DNA from: Beijerinckiaceae bacterium
GTDB lineage: Bacteria > Pseudomonadota > Alphaproteobacteria > Rhizobiales > Beijerinckiaceae
DNA length: 30,590 bases
NCBI GenBank assembly: GCA_947380915.1
Contig: CANCSY010000015.1
Coordinates: 1 to 30,590, forward strand
Reading direction: 5' to 3'
Shown: in pieces, positions 8,698-16,882 of the stretch
How positions within the stretch are numbered: the first letter of the stretch is position 1
How the letters are laid out: each line of letters begins with the position of its first letter
Notes under the pieces: generated by a model
The model's database searches: none
Seen by the model: only the letters and a program-made list of their open reading frames with translations
Told to the model about the DNA's origin: nothing
Made by a program: the position numbers and the translations under genes

Positions 8698-9504
8698 TCA
8701 CTCCGCCTCAGCCTTCACCCACTTTCCGTGATCGACCTCCCATCCCCGCTGGGACAGGTCGGCGCCATTGTGTTGGGGGTCGCGCATGCGGGATTCAGAT
8801 TGCTTGCGCCGCGCAGGCCGGGACGCGACCGTCGCTCCTTTCGTGACGACAAGTTCGGCCAGCGCCTTCGAATCCGGCACGAGAAACCCGATGTGGGCAA
8901 TGCCAAAACGCGCTTCGTGTCCATCTTCGCCGCCGCTGTAGAATGTCTGGATCGCCACATTCGTGAAGCCGTCGCCAACATGCCTGTTTCTGTATGTGGG
9001 CTCCTTGAACCTTTCCTTGTGCGCTTCAAACAACTCTCTAAAGCCGAAGATGCTCATGTAGAAATCCCTGACAGCATCGGGATCGAGCGCGTTGAGCGCC
9101 ACATGGGCTATGCGCGGAATGCGCGAAACGGCCGGAGGCAGGGAGAAGTTCTTTTGCGAAAGGGTCACCGGATGGGTTTCGGGATCGTGAATGCGGACTT
9201 CGCCATGTTGGAGGTCTGCGGCTTCGGAGACGACCGTCCCGCGTGGATATTTGGCGAGGTATCGCGTCACGACCTGATCGATATTGTCGACCGCGATGCC
9301 GATATGATGGAGTCCAGCCTCCATGCGCAGTTCGTGCAGTTCGGGTCGCAACCTGAAAATCGTGATGTTGTAGCACCCATCGGTCATCGTGACGTCGCCA
9401 TCGGGCGTCCGGCCCAATTCCGTCATGCCGAACCCTTCGGTGTAGAAATCCGCAAGCGTGGACGGGTTCTCGGACATGATTGCGAGATAGCCTATGCGCG
9501 CCAT
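8698..9504 (-). CDS. VOC family protein with two vicinal-oxygen-chelate domains
   Basis: The 268-residue cytosolic protein has two glyoxalase/extradiol-dioxygenase-type modules. Domain 1 (residues 1-120) starts with ARIGYLAIMSENPSTLADFY and contains GLHHIGIAVDN. Domain 2 (about 130-250) starts with RIAHVALNALDPDAVRDFY and contains GIAHIGFLVPD. The His residues in these motifs and Glu residues near each module end are candidate metal ligands. Members isomerise, dioxygenate or epimerise small organic substrates; this arrangement resembles ring-cleavage dioxygenases or lactoylglutathione lyase-like proteins of catabolic clusters. It lies 37 bases upstream of the TctC-like gene, same strand, consistent with a VOC-TctC-Mo-hydroxylase operon. 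The substrate cannot be deduced. Confidence 0.85.
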   Translation of the reverse strand: MARIGYLAIMSENPSTLADFYTEGFGMTELGRTPDGDVTMTDGCYNITIFRLRPELHELRMEAGLHHIGIAVDNIDQVVTRYLAKYPRGTVVSEAADLQHGEVRIHDPETHPVTLSQKNFSLPPAVSRIPRIAHVALNALDPDAVRDFYMSIFGFRELFEAHKERFKEPTYRNRHVGDGFTNVAIQTFYSGGEDGHEARFGIAHIGFLVPDSKALAELVVTKGATVASRPARRKQSESRMRDPQHNGADLSQRGWEVDHGKWVKAEAE

Positions 9505-9525
9505 GAAGATCGTCTCCCTGAGGTC

Positions 9526-9547
9526 TGATCAATTGAAATGATCAATT
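9526..9547. promoter_or_regulatory. Candidate operator: TGATCAATT repeated in the divergent promoter region
   Basis: TGATCAATT occurs at 9526-9534 and 9539-9547, a 13-base period, in the AT-rich stretch between the VOC gene and the plus-strand TctC-like gene. Each copy contains the self-complementary TGATCA. This spacing and location suit a dimeric regulator of both transcripts. No regulator gene is adjacent, and the assignment is by pattern only. Confidence 0.35.
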
Positions 9548-9713
9548 TTTGAATTGTTGTGAGCCAATGATAATGCAAGGTGCGCCATGGCGCCAGATCG
9601 AGTGGCGCAGATCGGCAGGCTGGCGAAACCGGCCGCCCTCGGGGCGCCGATTGTGCTCGGCGGCGCTCGTCAGTAGAATGGCGCTCAAAGATGCCATCCG
9701 TGGGGAGGAAAGC

Positions 9714-10772
9714 ATGAAGATTTCCGCAACGCGCGCCGTCGCTGCGACCTGTGGGGGCCTGGTGGCCCTGATGCTGGCGGTTGGCGGCCCCGCATCGGCC
9801 CAGGGCGCCGGGGATTATTTCAAGGGCAAGACCATCAACATGGTCATCGGCGGAGGCGCCGGGGACGGCTATGATATTTACGCCCGCTTCCTCGGCCCGT
9901 ATTTGTCGCGCTATCTGCCGGGCGCGCCGCGCGTCGTGCCGCAGAACATGCCCGGCGCCGGTTCTCTGGTCGCTGCCAATTACCTTTATGAAGTCGCCCC
10001 TTCCGACGGGACGGCCATCGGCACCGTGGGCGGAGGCACGGCGACGGCGCATCTGTTCCGCACCCCGGGCGTGCGCCTCGATCCGCGCAATTACCGCTGG
10101 GTTGGCAGCATGAACAGTGAAGTGGGCCTCGTGCTCGCCTGGCATGAGACGCCGTTCAGAAGTTTTCAGGATGTGCGTGAGCGCGAATTCCTTGTGGGTG
10201 GCGGAGGCCCGACCTCGGGAAATGTCATCTTCCCGCTCGTGCTCAACGCCGTCGTGGGCGCCAAATACAAGATCATCAGCGGCTATCGCAGCACAGGCGA
10301 CATTGCGCTCGCCATGGAGCGCGGCGAGGTGCAGGGCACGAGCAGCTATCATTACTCCAGCATGATCACCACGAAGCCGCACTGGATCCGTGACAAGCAA
10401 GTCTATCCACTGGCGCAGCTTTCACTCATCAAGCACCCGTTGTTCCCGGACGTGCCCCATGTTGCTGAATTGGCCCGCAACGAAGAGGAATTGCAGATCC
10501 TGAATCTCATCTTCGCGCGGCAGAGCATGGGCAGGCCCTTCCTGTTGCCGCCAAAGACCCCGGAGTATCTGGTGAAAATGGTGCGCACGGCCTTCAACCA
10601 GGCGATGAAGGATCCCGAATTGATCGCAGAAGCGGCAAGGCGCGTGCTCGACCTCACGCTGCCGATGACCGGGGACGAGATCCACACGCTGATCGAAAAG
10701 CTTTACGCCACGTCGCCCGCCGTCATAGACAAGGCGATTGCTGCGAGCGATACCAGCCACATCAAGGAATGA
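9714..10772 (+). CDS. TctC/Bug-type substrate-binding protein (second paralogue)
   Basis: The 352-residue exported protein has a signal peptide ending at about ASAQ (residue 30), followed by YFKGKTINMVIGGGAGDGYD, the NMPGAGSLVAANYLYE loop and IALAMERGEVQG, matching the minus-strand paralogue at 7602-8660 position by position. It should bind a carboxylate in the periplasm for a TTT-type permease. I chose ATG 9714, preceded by GGGGAGG six bases upstream; the open frame extends back to 9549, but that extension would place the signal peptide internally. It is followed after 21 bases by another binding-protein gene and is divergent from the VOC/TctC/Mo-hydroxylase group. It lacks its own permease next door; a TctA-TctB fusion is encoded at 20877. 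Confidence 0.88.
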   Translation: MKISATRAVAATCGGLVALMLAVGGPASAQGAGDYFKGKTINMVIGGGAGDGYDIYARFLGPYLSRYLPGAPRVVPQNMPGAGSLVAANYLYEVAPSDGTAIGTVGGGTATAHLFRTPGVRLDPRNYRWVGSMNSEVGLVLAWHETPFRSFQDVREREFLVGGGGPTSGNVIFPLVLNAVVGAKYKIISGYRSTGDIALAMERGEVQGTSSYHYSSMITTKPHWIRDKQVYPLAQLSLIKHPLFPDVPHVAELARNEEELQILNLIFARQSMGRPFLLPPKTPEYLVKMVRTAFNQAMKDPELIAEAARRVLDLTLPMTGDEIHTLIEKLYATSPAVIDKAIAASDTSHIKE

Positions 10773-10793
10773 CCATCAACGAGGGAATAACAG

Positions 10794-11765
10794 ATGAAGA
10801 ACACTCTGATAGGAGCCGTAGTTTTCATGACCAGCGCAATGAGCGCCCAGGCGCAGACAGCCGTCAACATGATCGGATTTGGCGGCGGAACGAACCTTCC
10901 GGTGTGGTCGGCGATTGACCTGGGCTTCTTCGAGAAGGAAGGGCTGAAGGTTTCGCTCGACCGCACGCCGGGCTCCCTGGAGCAGATCCGCGACCTCATG
11001 GCTGGAAAATATCAGTTCGCCACGACCGCCTTCGACAATATCGTCGCGCATACCGAAGGACAGGGTAGCGCCAAATACGACGATTTCGATCTCGTCGCCA
11101 TTGGCGGCGTACATTCGGGCCTCAACAGCGTCATGGGCTCCAAGGACGTGAAGACCTTCGCCGACATCAAGGGCAAGGCCGTGTCCGTGGACTCCCCCAC
11201 GTCCGGCTATGCGACGGTGCTGTATCAGATCCTCCAGAACAAGGGGATCATGAAAGAGCGCGATTACAAGATCATCTCCGTGGGCGGCACGGGCGCACGG
11301 GTGCAATCTCTCAAGGACGGTTCGGCCGGCATGGCGATCGTCTCTTCGCCCGAGGACATGGAGCTCAAGAAGGAGGGCTACAATCTGCTCGCGGACGCGG
11401 CTGTGGAGATTGGCGCCTATCAGGGCAGCGTCTACGCCACCCGCCGCACCTACGCCAAGACCAACGACAAGGAAGTGCAGGCCTTCATGCGCGCCATGGT
11501 GCGCGCGCATGATTTCGTCTTCAACGACAAGGCAGGCGCCATCGCCGTGCTGAAGGGACGCATCAAGGGCATTTCGGACGAGGCGGCCGAGGATATGTGG
11601 ACACGCCTGACCGGTCCCGGCGGCTTGAACCCCAAGGCGGCCGTCAACGAGAAGGGCGTCGACATGGTGCTGCAATTGCGCAGCGTCTATGGCGATTCAA
11701 AAGTCCCGAATGCGCCGGGCTCGAAGTATATGGAGCTGGGTTGGCAGAAGGCCGCCACAAAGTAG
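10794..11765 (+). CDS. ABC transporter substrate-binding protein, SsuA/THI5 (NMT1)-like
   Basis: The 323-residue protein has a signal peptide (cleavage near AQAQ, residue 21). The mature part has the features of the NMT1/SsuA family: IGFGGGTNLPVWSAIDLGFF, then EKEGLKVSLDRTPGSLEQIR, and the second-lobe segment KGKAVSVDSPTSGYATVLY. Relatives bind sulfonates, nitrate, pyrimidines or aromatic carboxylates for ABC import. A GAGG lies nine bases before the ATG, and the gene follows the TctC-like gene by 21 bases, so they form one unit closed by a strong terminator at 11812. The ABC permease and ATPase are missing from the neighbourhood. Placing one ABC-type and one TTT-type receptor in a single operon is unusual. 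Confidence 0.88.
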   Translation: MKNTLIGAVVFMTSAMSAQAQTAVNMIGFGGGTNLPVWSAIDLGFFEKEGLKVSLDRTPGSLEQIRDLMAGKYQFATTAFDNIVAHTEGQGSAKYDDFDLVAIGGVHSGLNSVMGSKDVKTFADIKGKAVSVDSPTSGYATVLYQILQNKGIMKERDYKIISVGGTGARVQSLKDGSAGMAIVSSPEDMELKKEGYNLLADAAVEIGAYQGSVYATRRTYAKTNDKEVQAFMRAMVRAHDFVFNDKAGAIAVLKGRIKGISDEAAEDMWTRLTGPGGLNPKAAVNEKGVDMVLQLRSVYGDSKVPNAPGSKYMELGWQKAATK

Positions 11766-11811
11766 GGCTTGATTTACACCTGGTCGCCGCCTGATGGAGG
11801 CGAAGACGTAG

Positions 11812-11838
11812 GGGCCGCGCGTGAGGTGCGGCCCTTTT
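11812..11838 (+). terminator. Intrinsic terminator after the binding-protein operon
   Basis: GGGCCGC (11812-11818) pairs perfectly with GCGGCCC (11828-11834) around a nine-base loop, followed by TTTT. It lies 47 bases after the stop of the upstream gene. Confidence 0.8.
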
Positions 11839-11991
11839 CATTGCCATGGTGGTTGTTATGATTGTGGCGACCCAGAAGCTCGCGGGTCGGCCATTGTTCC
11901 ATTCACGCCACCGCGTGGACATCTGAGGGCGTCATAAATCTGTATTCATTGATGCCTACCTCGACCGATGATAGGATCTATGGAGGTTGCC

Positions 11992-13026
11992 ATGAAAATG
12001 CCTGCGCTCATGTCTGGATCAGTCCGTTCTGTTGGTTACATATTCGGTCTGCTTCTTCTTGTTTCCGCGCTTCCGGCAGAAGCCGCAAATACGCCCTTCA
12101 CCTTCGGCCTATGGGGCGACATGCCCTATGCCAAGGAGAAAGACGAGCTGAAAATCCCGACTCTCATTGAGAGCATGAACACGTCGGAAATCAAATTCTC
12201 TGTCTTTGTCGGTGACATCAAGGACGGCAGCTCCAAGTGCACGGACGATGTTTACGCCAATGCCGTTAAGACCTTCGGCACGTTCAAGAAGCCCATGGTT
12301 TACATTCCCGGCGACAATGAATGGACCGATTGTCATCGCCTGAACAATGGCGGCTATCATAGTTCCGAGCGTCTGGACTACATCCGCAAGGCCATGTTCC
12401 CCACCATGGATAGCTTCGGCAAGACCCGGATGCCGCTTTTGCATCAGGGCAAAGCCGGGCAGAAGTTCGTCGAGAACGTCCGTTTCACGCATAACAGCAT
12501 CGTCTTTGTGGGTCTGAACATTCCCGGCAGCAACAACAACAAGGTCATCGACGACAAGGATTGCACCAACAAGAGCGCCCGCACCCCTGCGATATGCGTC
12601 GAGGTGAACGCCGAATATCAGGAGCGCGACAAGGCCAACATCGAGTGGATGCAAGAGGCGTTCAAGGAGGCTCGCGCGAAACGCGCTCCTGGCATCGCGC
12701 TCATCTGGCAGGGAGAGCCCGGCTATGACATTCCCGAGACCGAGGAGATCAACGAACGCGCCAATCCGATGTACAGCGGTTACACCAACTTCCTCAACGC
12801 CCTGATTGCGGAAACCGAAAACTTCCCTGGCCAGGTGCTTGTCGTCAATGGCGACGTGCATGCGTTCAAAGTCGATAAGCCCCTCTATAGCCCTTCGAAA
12901 GTGTTGGCCAACCTGACACGCCTTCAGACCTTCGGCAGTCCGCTGATCAACTGGGTGAAGGTGAAGGTCGATCCGCGCTCCAGAGAGGTTTTCACGATCA
13001 TTCCGGTTATCGTGAACCACAAATAG
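11992..13026 (+). CDS. Secreted metallophosphoesterase-like protein
   Basis: The 344-residue protein has a signal peptide (hydrophobic core GYIFGLLLLVSALPAEA, cleavage near residue 34). The mature part shows the ordered motifs of calcineurin-like phosphoesterases: GLWGDMPYA (Asp ligand), FVGDIKDGSSKC (GD), YIPGDNEWTDCHR (GDNE) and VVNGDVHAFKVDKP (GD-H) near residue 280. These bind a dinuclear metal centre and hydrolyse phosphomono- or diesters. The first motif lacks the usual D-x-H, so the metal site may be incomplete or variant. GGAGG five bases before ATG 11992 selects this start over the in-frame ATG at 11968. It is a single-gene unit ending in a hairpin; substrate unknown. Confidence 0.78.
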   Translation: MKMPALMSGSVRSVGYIFGLLLLVSALPAEAANTPFTFGLWGDMPYAKEKDELKIPTLIESMNTSEIKFSVFVGDIKDGSSKCTDDVYANAVKTFGTFKKPMVYIPGDNEWTDCHRLNNGGYHSSERLDYIRKAMFPTMDSFGKTRMPLLHQGKAGQKFVENVRFTHNSIVFVGLNIPGSNNNKVIDDKDCTNKSARTPAICVEVNAEYQERDKANIEWMQEAFKEARAKRAPGIALIWQGEPGYDIPETEEINERANPMYSGYTNFLNALIAETENFPGQVLVVNGDVHAFKVDKPLYSPSKVLANLTRLQTFGSPLINWVKVKVDPRSREVFTIIPVIVNHK

Positions 13027-13035
13027 CAACCAAGG

Positions 13036-13070
13036 CGTTCCGGCGCATGATCCTTGCGCCGGAACGTTTG
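13036..13070. terminator. Long hairpin between convergent genes
   Basis: CGTTCCGGCGC (13036-13046) pairs perfectly with GCGCCGGAACG (13056-13066), an 11-bp stem with a nine-base loop, followed by TTTGT on the plus strand. It lies between the convergent ends of the phosphoesterase and the LLM gene and may serve both directions, better for plus. Confidence 0.7.
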
Positions 13071-13102
13071 TGGGCTAGCGTCCTGAGGGGGCGCCCCCGG
13101 GT

Positions 13103-14212
13103 TCACATGATGGGCGCCCGCATGCCCATTTTCTCGAGGCGGGGCATGAGTTCCTGGCCGAGGAAGGGCAGTTCCTTCACATAATTGACCAGCGAAAAGC
13201 CGATGCCGTCGATGCCCGCTCCATGGATGCGTCCCAGTTTCTCGGCGACGTCATCGGGCGAACCTACGATGGGATAGCCGATGTTCATCAGGGGGACCAT
13301 CCGGCGACGTTCTTCAAAGTCTGGCGTGTTTGCGCGGGTGAAGCCTTTCAGGCGCAGCGATTCTTCCACTGCGCCGAAGTCGACGGCCTCGGTGGTGAAG
13401 TAATGGAAATATTCCTCCGCCTCCTTGCGCGTCGGACGGCAGACCACATGGCCCTGGGTGAAGACGTCGATCTCGCGGCCGATGGCGCGGGCCTCGGCCT
13501 TGTAACTGGCGACGAATTCCGCTGATTTCTTGACGTCGTGCTCCTTGAAGCTGGTGAAGAAGCCATCGCAGTTGCGCAAGGCGAAGGATTTGCCCACTGG
13601 CGACTGGCCCGCATTCATGATGAGGGGCGCCGTGCGGCCGTAGGGCTTGGGTTCCGAGACGACATTGTGCATGTCGAGATACTTGCCGTTGAAATCGAAG
13701 GGCTCGTCCTCGCTCCACATGCGCTTGATGACGCCGATCCATTCCTCGCAATAATCATATTTGTCGCCATGCTCGCGCTGGCGAATGCCCGACATCTGGA
13801 ATTCCGGCTCGTTCCAGCCCACCACGATATTCAGGGCGAAGCGGCCATGCCCAACCTGGTCCGCAGTCATCATCTGCTTGGCCGCGACCATGGGGTTGAA
13901 CAGCGGCGCATGGACCGTCCCGAAGACCGTGATGCGCTTGGTATGGGCGAGCAGACCCGTCGCCCAGGTGAGGGTCTCGAAGGTCGAGCCCTGGAAATTG
14001 GTGGGGCCGCCATAGCCCTTCCAGCGGCCGATGGGCAGGAGGAAATCCATGCCGATATCATCGGCGATCTTCGCCATGGTTTCGCAACTGTCCCAATCCG
14101 CCAGCCAACGCTCGGGCAGCGTATTGATGGCGCGGCCAGAGGAGCAATTGGCGCCAAACAGCCCCAGCTTGAAGGCGTTGGCGTTGTACATCTTGTACCG
14201 GTCGGGCTTCAT
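13103..14212 (-). CDS. LLM class flavin-dependent monooxygenase (SfnG/SsuD/RutA-like)
   Basis: The 369-residue protein has the bacterial luciferase-like TIM barrel: LGLFGANCSSG near the N terminus, LLPIGRWKGYGG, the substrate/flavin region ITVFGTVHAPLFNPMVAAKQ, NIVVGWNEPEF, and PLIMNAGQSPVGKSFALRNC, where FMN phosphate is usually held. Family members use FMNH2 from a partner reductase to cleave C-S or C-N bonds in sulfonates, sulfones or pyrimidines. The FGANCSSG start and length resemble dimethylsulfone monooxygenase, but I would not assign a substrate. Translation most likely begins at ATG 14212 (GGGGGAG about 11 bases upstream); the frame is open to 14287, with an alternative ATG at 14239. 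No flavin reductase gene is adjacent. Confidence 0.88.
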   Translation of the reverse strand: MKPDRYKMYNANAFKLGLFGANCSSGRAINTLPERWLADWDSCETMAKIADDIGMDFLLPIGRWKGYGGPTNFQGSTFETLTWATGLLAHTKRITVFGTVHAPLFNPMVAAKQMMTADQVGHGRFALNIVVGWNEPEFQMSGIRQREHGDKYDYCEEWIGVIKRMWSEDEPFDFNGKYLDMHNVVSEPKPYGRTAPLIMNAGQSPVGKSFALRNCDGFFTSFKEHDVKKSAEFVASYKAEARAIGREIDVFTQGHVVCRPTRKEAEEYFHYFTTEAVDFGAVEESLRLKGFTRANTPDFEERRRMVPLMNIGYPIVGSPDDVAEKLGRIHGAGIDGIGFSLVNYVKELPFLGQELMPRLEKMGMRAPIM

Positions 14213-14370
14213 GGCCTGTGCTTCTCCCCCTGCGATCATTGTGCGGACGCCGCCTCGCTGATTGCGAGGGTTCCGCGCCCGGTTCATCCGCTTGAATACA
14301 CTTTCTCAGGAGACTTCGCACCCCGCAATGCGATTTCAGGCCGCCGGGGATGTCGACTATGCCGCCTCTG

Positions 14371-15213
14371 TCAAACCTTCACGAATTTCAGCAAGAATCG
14401 GTCGCTCTCACCGATGGCGGCGTATTTTTCCCGGTCCTTGTCGCCGCCCCGATAGGTCGGCGGCAGGGACCAGACGCCGTTTTCGTGATCCTTGGTGTCC
14501 TTGGGATTCGCCTTCGCCTCCGAGGACCCGGCCAGCCTGAAGCCGCCTTTCTCGATCAGGGCGATGGCGAAATCCTGCCGCACATAGCCGGAACGCATCT
14601 GGGCCTCCTGGGTCATGTCGGGCCGGCCCCGGTGATCGCCCACGCCCAGAACGCCGCCTGGCTTCAAGGCCTTGTGGAACGCGCGCAGGGCGCCTTCGAT
14701 CTCGTTGCGGTCGATCCAGTTGTGGAGGTTGCGGAAGGTGAGGACGTAATCGGCGCTGGCGGGCGGCGCGATCTCGTGGAGGTCCGCCTGGAACTTCGTC
14801 ACCAGCACCTTGTCATAGCGCGTGGGGTCGGCGGCGAGCTTGGCGAGAAGGCGCTTGTGATCCTCCAGATAGGGCGCGTCTGCGTTCTCGTCCCGGTTTG
14901 CCGCCACATAAAGGCCGCGCTCGCGCAGCCAGGGCGCCAGAAACTCCAGCCAATAGGCGCCGCTGCCCGGCAGGATCTCGACCACCCGATGGTGCGGTTC
15001 GACGCCAAAAAATGTAATAACCTCAGTTGGTTTGCGCCAGATGTCGCGGGCGCGGTTACCGGGGCTCCGATGCGCACTGGCCAAATGCGTTGCGAGGTCG
15101 CTCTGCTGGGCCAGCGCAAGGTGGGGCGCAAGCAGGGCCGCGCCGGTCAGGGCCAGGGCGTCGCGGCGCGAAGGGCGCAGCGACGGGGTCTGGAAAATGT
15201 CTGTCGCTCTCAT
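14371..15213 (-). CDS. Class I SAM-dependent methyltransferase of the COG4798 type, exported
   Basis: The 280-residue protein carries a twin-arginine-like leader (PSRRDALALTGAALLAPHLA, ending near AQQ, residue 32), so a periplasmic or secreted location is likely. The Rossmann part includes HHRVVEILPGSGAYWLEFLAP (motif I, with the usual GxGxG modified to PGSGAYW) and SADYVLTFRNLHNW, then KPGGVLGVGDHRG. This layout fits predicted methyltransferases of COG4798, whose substrate is not known; methylation outside the cytoplasm would need exported SAM, so a non-methylating role is possible. An AGGGGA six bases before ATG 15213 supports this start; the frame stays open to 15429. It is 158 bases upstream of the LLM gene on the same strand. 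Confidence 0.8.
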   Translation of the reverse strand: MRATDIFQTPSLRPSRRDALALTGAALLAPHLALAQQSDLATHLASAHRSPGNRARDIWRKPTEVITFFGVEPHHRVVEILPGSGAYWLEFLAPWLRERGLYVAANRDENADAPYLEDHKRLLAKLAADPTRYDKVLVTKFQADLHEIAPPASADYVLTFRNLHNWIDRNEIEGALRAFHKALKPGGVLGVGDHRGRPDMTQEAQMRSGYVRQDFAIALIEKGGFRLAGSSEAKANPKDTKDHENGVWSLPPTYRGGDKDREKYAAIGESDRFLLKFVKV

Positions 15214-15467
15214 GGGGTCCCCTAGCGGATCAAGCTTGTCATTGATCCGGCCGTGCTGGATTTTGTCAACCTGGGCGCTACTGGCGTTGATATTGTGCAG
15301 GCGCATTTGTGATTCGATTTCGGCTACTGCGGGACTAAAGAGCACGGCCTTAGTCACCCCCCTTTCAACTGGCCCAAACTTTGCTGTAACATTTCGACCG
15401 ATCCAGTAAACCTCTGGAAAGACTACCACTTGTTGCCGCCTTCCGCTCCGCGCCCTCGCTCGACTGT

Positions 15468-16844
15468 ATGGATCACGCGATGAATATCGGAATATCCGCC
15501 GTAACTGACCGTCCTGCGCGGCGTCGCGCCTGGATGGCTGTGTTCGGCTTGGCGGCCGTGGGCCTCATCGCTTTCATGGCGGAAGGGGACACAGGCGCCC
15601 GTGCGGCGGACAGTCGATTGCCGCCCTGTCCGGTCTATCTGTCTCCCGCCTGGAACAATTGCTACGGCATTGTCACGATGAGCTGGGGCGAGAACTACTC
15701 GGGTGAATGGAAGGGTGGACAGCGCCACGGGCAGGGACTTTTGGTCCTGCGGACGGGCGCGCGATATCAGGGCGACTTTGTCAATGGGGAGGCGACGGGG
15801 CAGGGCGTCTACACATTCCGCACAGGCGATGTCTATGTCGGCGAGGTCGTGAAGGGCGTGGTGCAGGGCTACGGCGTTCTGACAACAGTGAATGGCGATA
15901 TATATTCCGGCGATTTCAATAACTTCAAACTCAACGGGCGGGGCACGTTCAAGGGCGTCAATGGCGAGATGTATTCCGGCGATTTCGTCAACGATCTGCG
16001 CCAGGGGCAGGGCACTCTGGAGACCCCGGACGGGGCGAAGTATATTGGCGAATTCAATAATTCGAAATTTGAAGGCAATGGCGTTCTCATCACCAAGGAT
16101 GGTTCGAAATATTCCGGCCAGTTCCTGCGCGGCCTCAAGGCGGGGCAGGGCACGCTCATGCTGCCCAATGGCGACCAGTATACAGGCGCGTTCCGTCAGG
16201 ATCTCTATGAAGGGCAGGGTACGCTCACCACTGTTTCGGGACTGCGATATGTGGGCGCCTTTCGTGAGGGCAGGAAATTTGGCAAGGGCGTTCTGACCTT
16301 CTCCAATGTGGAGCGTGCGGCGCTCAAGATATTGCCGGACGCAAGGATCGTGCGCAGTCCGCTCATTCTCGGCAAGATGCAGAGATATGAGGGTGATTTT
16401 CTGGAAGACCAGATGAATGGGCAGGGAATGGCCCAATTATCCAATGGGGCTGTCTACAGGGGCGCTTTCGAAAAAGACCAGTTCAACGGGGAAGGCGTCG
16501 TGACCTTTGCGGATGGCGCTGTTCTGCAGGCCACATTCGTCAATCAGGACATCATTGGCCAGGCGTCGGTGAATTTTCCTGATGGGTTCAAATATCAGGG
16601 CGACGCCAAGGGCGGCAAGCTTTCGGGTTACGCGACGATCACCTATCCCACGGGCGACGTCTTTTCCGGTGATGTGGTCGATGGCGAGGCCAGCGGGGTC
16701 GGGACCATGCAACTGGCTGCTGGCGGCAAATATGTGGGCGAGTTCAGACGCGGGGTCTTCAATGGCCGGGGCGTGATGTATGACGCCGAAAACAAGATGC
16801 TTCAGCAGGCCTTCTGGAACAACGGCAAGCTCGCGGGCAAGTAA
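15468..16844 (+). CDS. Exported MORN-repeat protein
   Basis: The 458-residue protein has one N-terminal hydrophobic segment (about residues 22-47, WMAVFGLAAVGLIAFMAEG) that acts as a signal or anchor. A short Cys-containing part (LPPCPVYLSPAWNNCYG) is followed by about 15 MORN units of 23 residues, each of the form Y-x-G-x-F-x6-G-x-G-x4-x-x-G. A non-repeat insert of some 20 residues lies near 290-310, between units 9 and 10, and units 12-14 are degenerate. MORN arrays form extended beta structures that bind lipids or proteins; in bacteria their role is mostly unknown. The start is uncertain (ATG 15468 or 15480, neither with a clear ribosome site). It is divergent from the methyltransferase gene and convergent with the HD-protein gene. 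Confidence 0.88.
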   Translation: MDHAMNIGISAVTDRPARRRAWMAVFGLAAVGLIAFMAEGDTGARAADSRLPPCPVYLSPAWNNCYGIVTMSWGENYSGEWKGGQRHGQGLLVLRTGARYQGDFVNGEATGQGVYTFRTGDVYVGEVVKGVVQGYGVLTTVNGDIYSGDFNNFKLNGRGTFKGVNGEMYSGDFVNDLRQGQGTLETPDGAKYIGEFNNSKFEGNGVLITKDGSKYSGQFLRGLKAGQGTLMLPNGDQYTGAFRQDLYEGQGTLTTVSGLRYVGAFREGRKFGKGVLTFSNVERAALKILPDARIVRSPLILGKMQRYEGDFLEDQMNGQGMAQLSNGAVYRGAFEKDQFNGEGVVTFADGAVLQATFVNQDIIGQASVNFPDGFKYQGDAKGGKLSGYATITYPTGDVFSGDVVDGEASGVGTMQLAAGGKYVGEFRRGVFNGRGVMYDAENKMLQQAFWNNGKLAGK

Positions 16845-16876
16845 CGGCGGGGACTGCCGACTGGCGCCCCCCGTTT
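16843..16876. terminator. Possible bidirectional terminator
   Basis: AACGG-GGGG (16843-16852, with one bulged C) pairs with CCCCCCGTT (16867-16875) around a 14-base loop, between convergent genes. The T run is only three bases long, so confidence is low. Confidence 0.35.
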
Positions 16877-16882
16877 GGCTTG

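Noticed and set aside
15468..16844. The repeated 69-base units of the MORN gene as a CRISPR or satellite array
   Set aside because: The repeats are degenerate at DNA level, keep frame and encode the MORN pattern; they are protein repeats.
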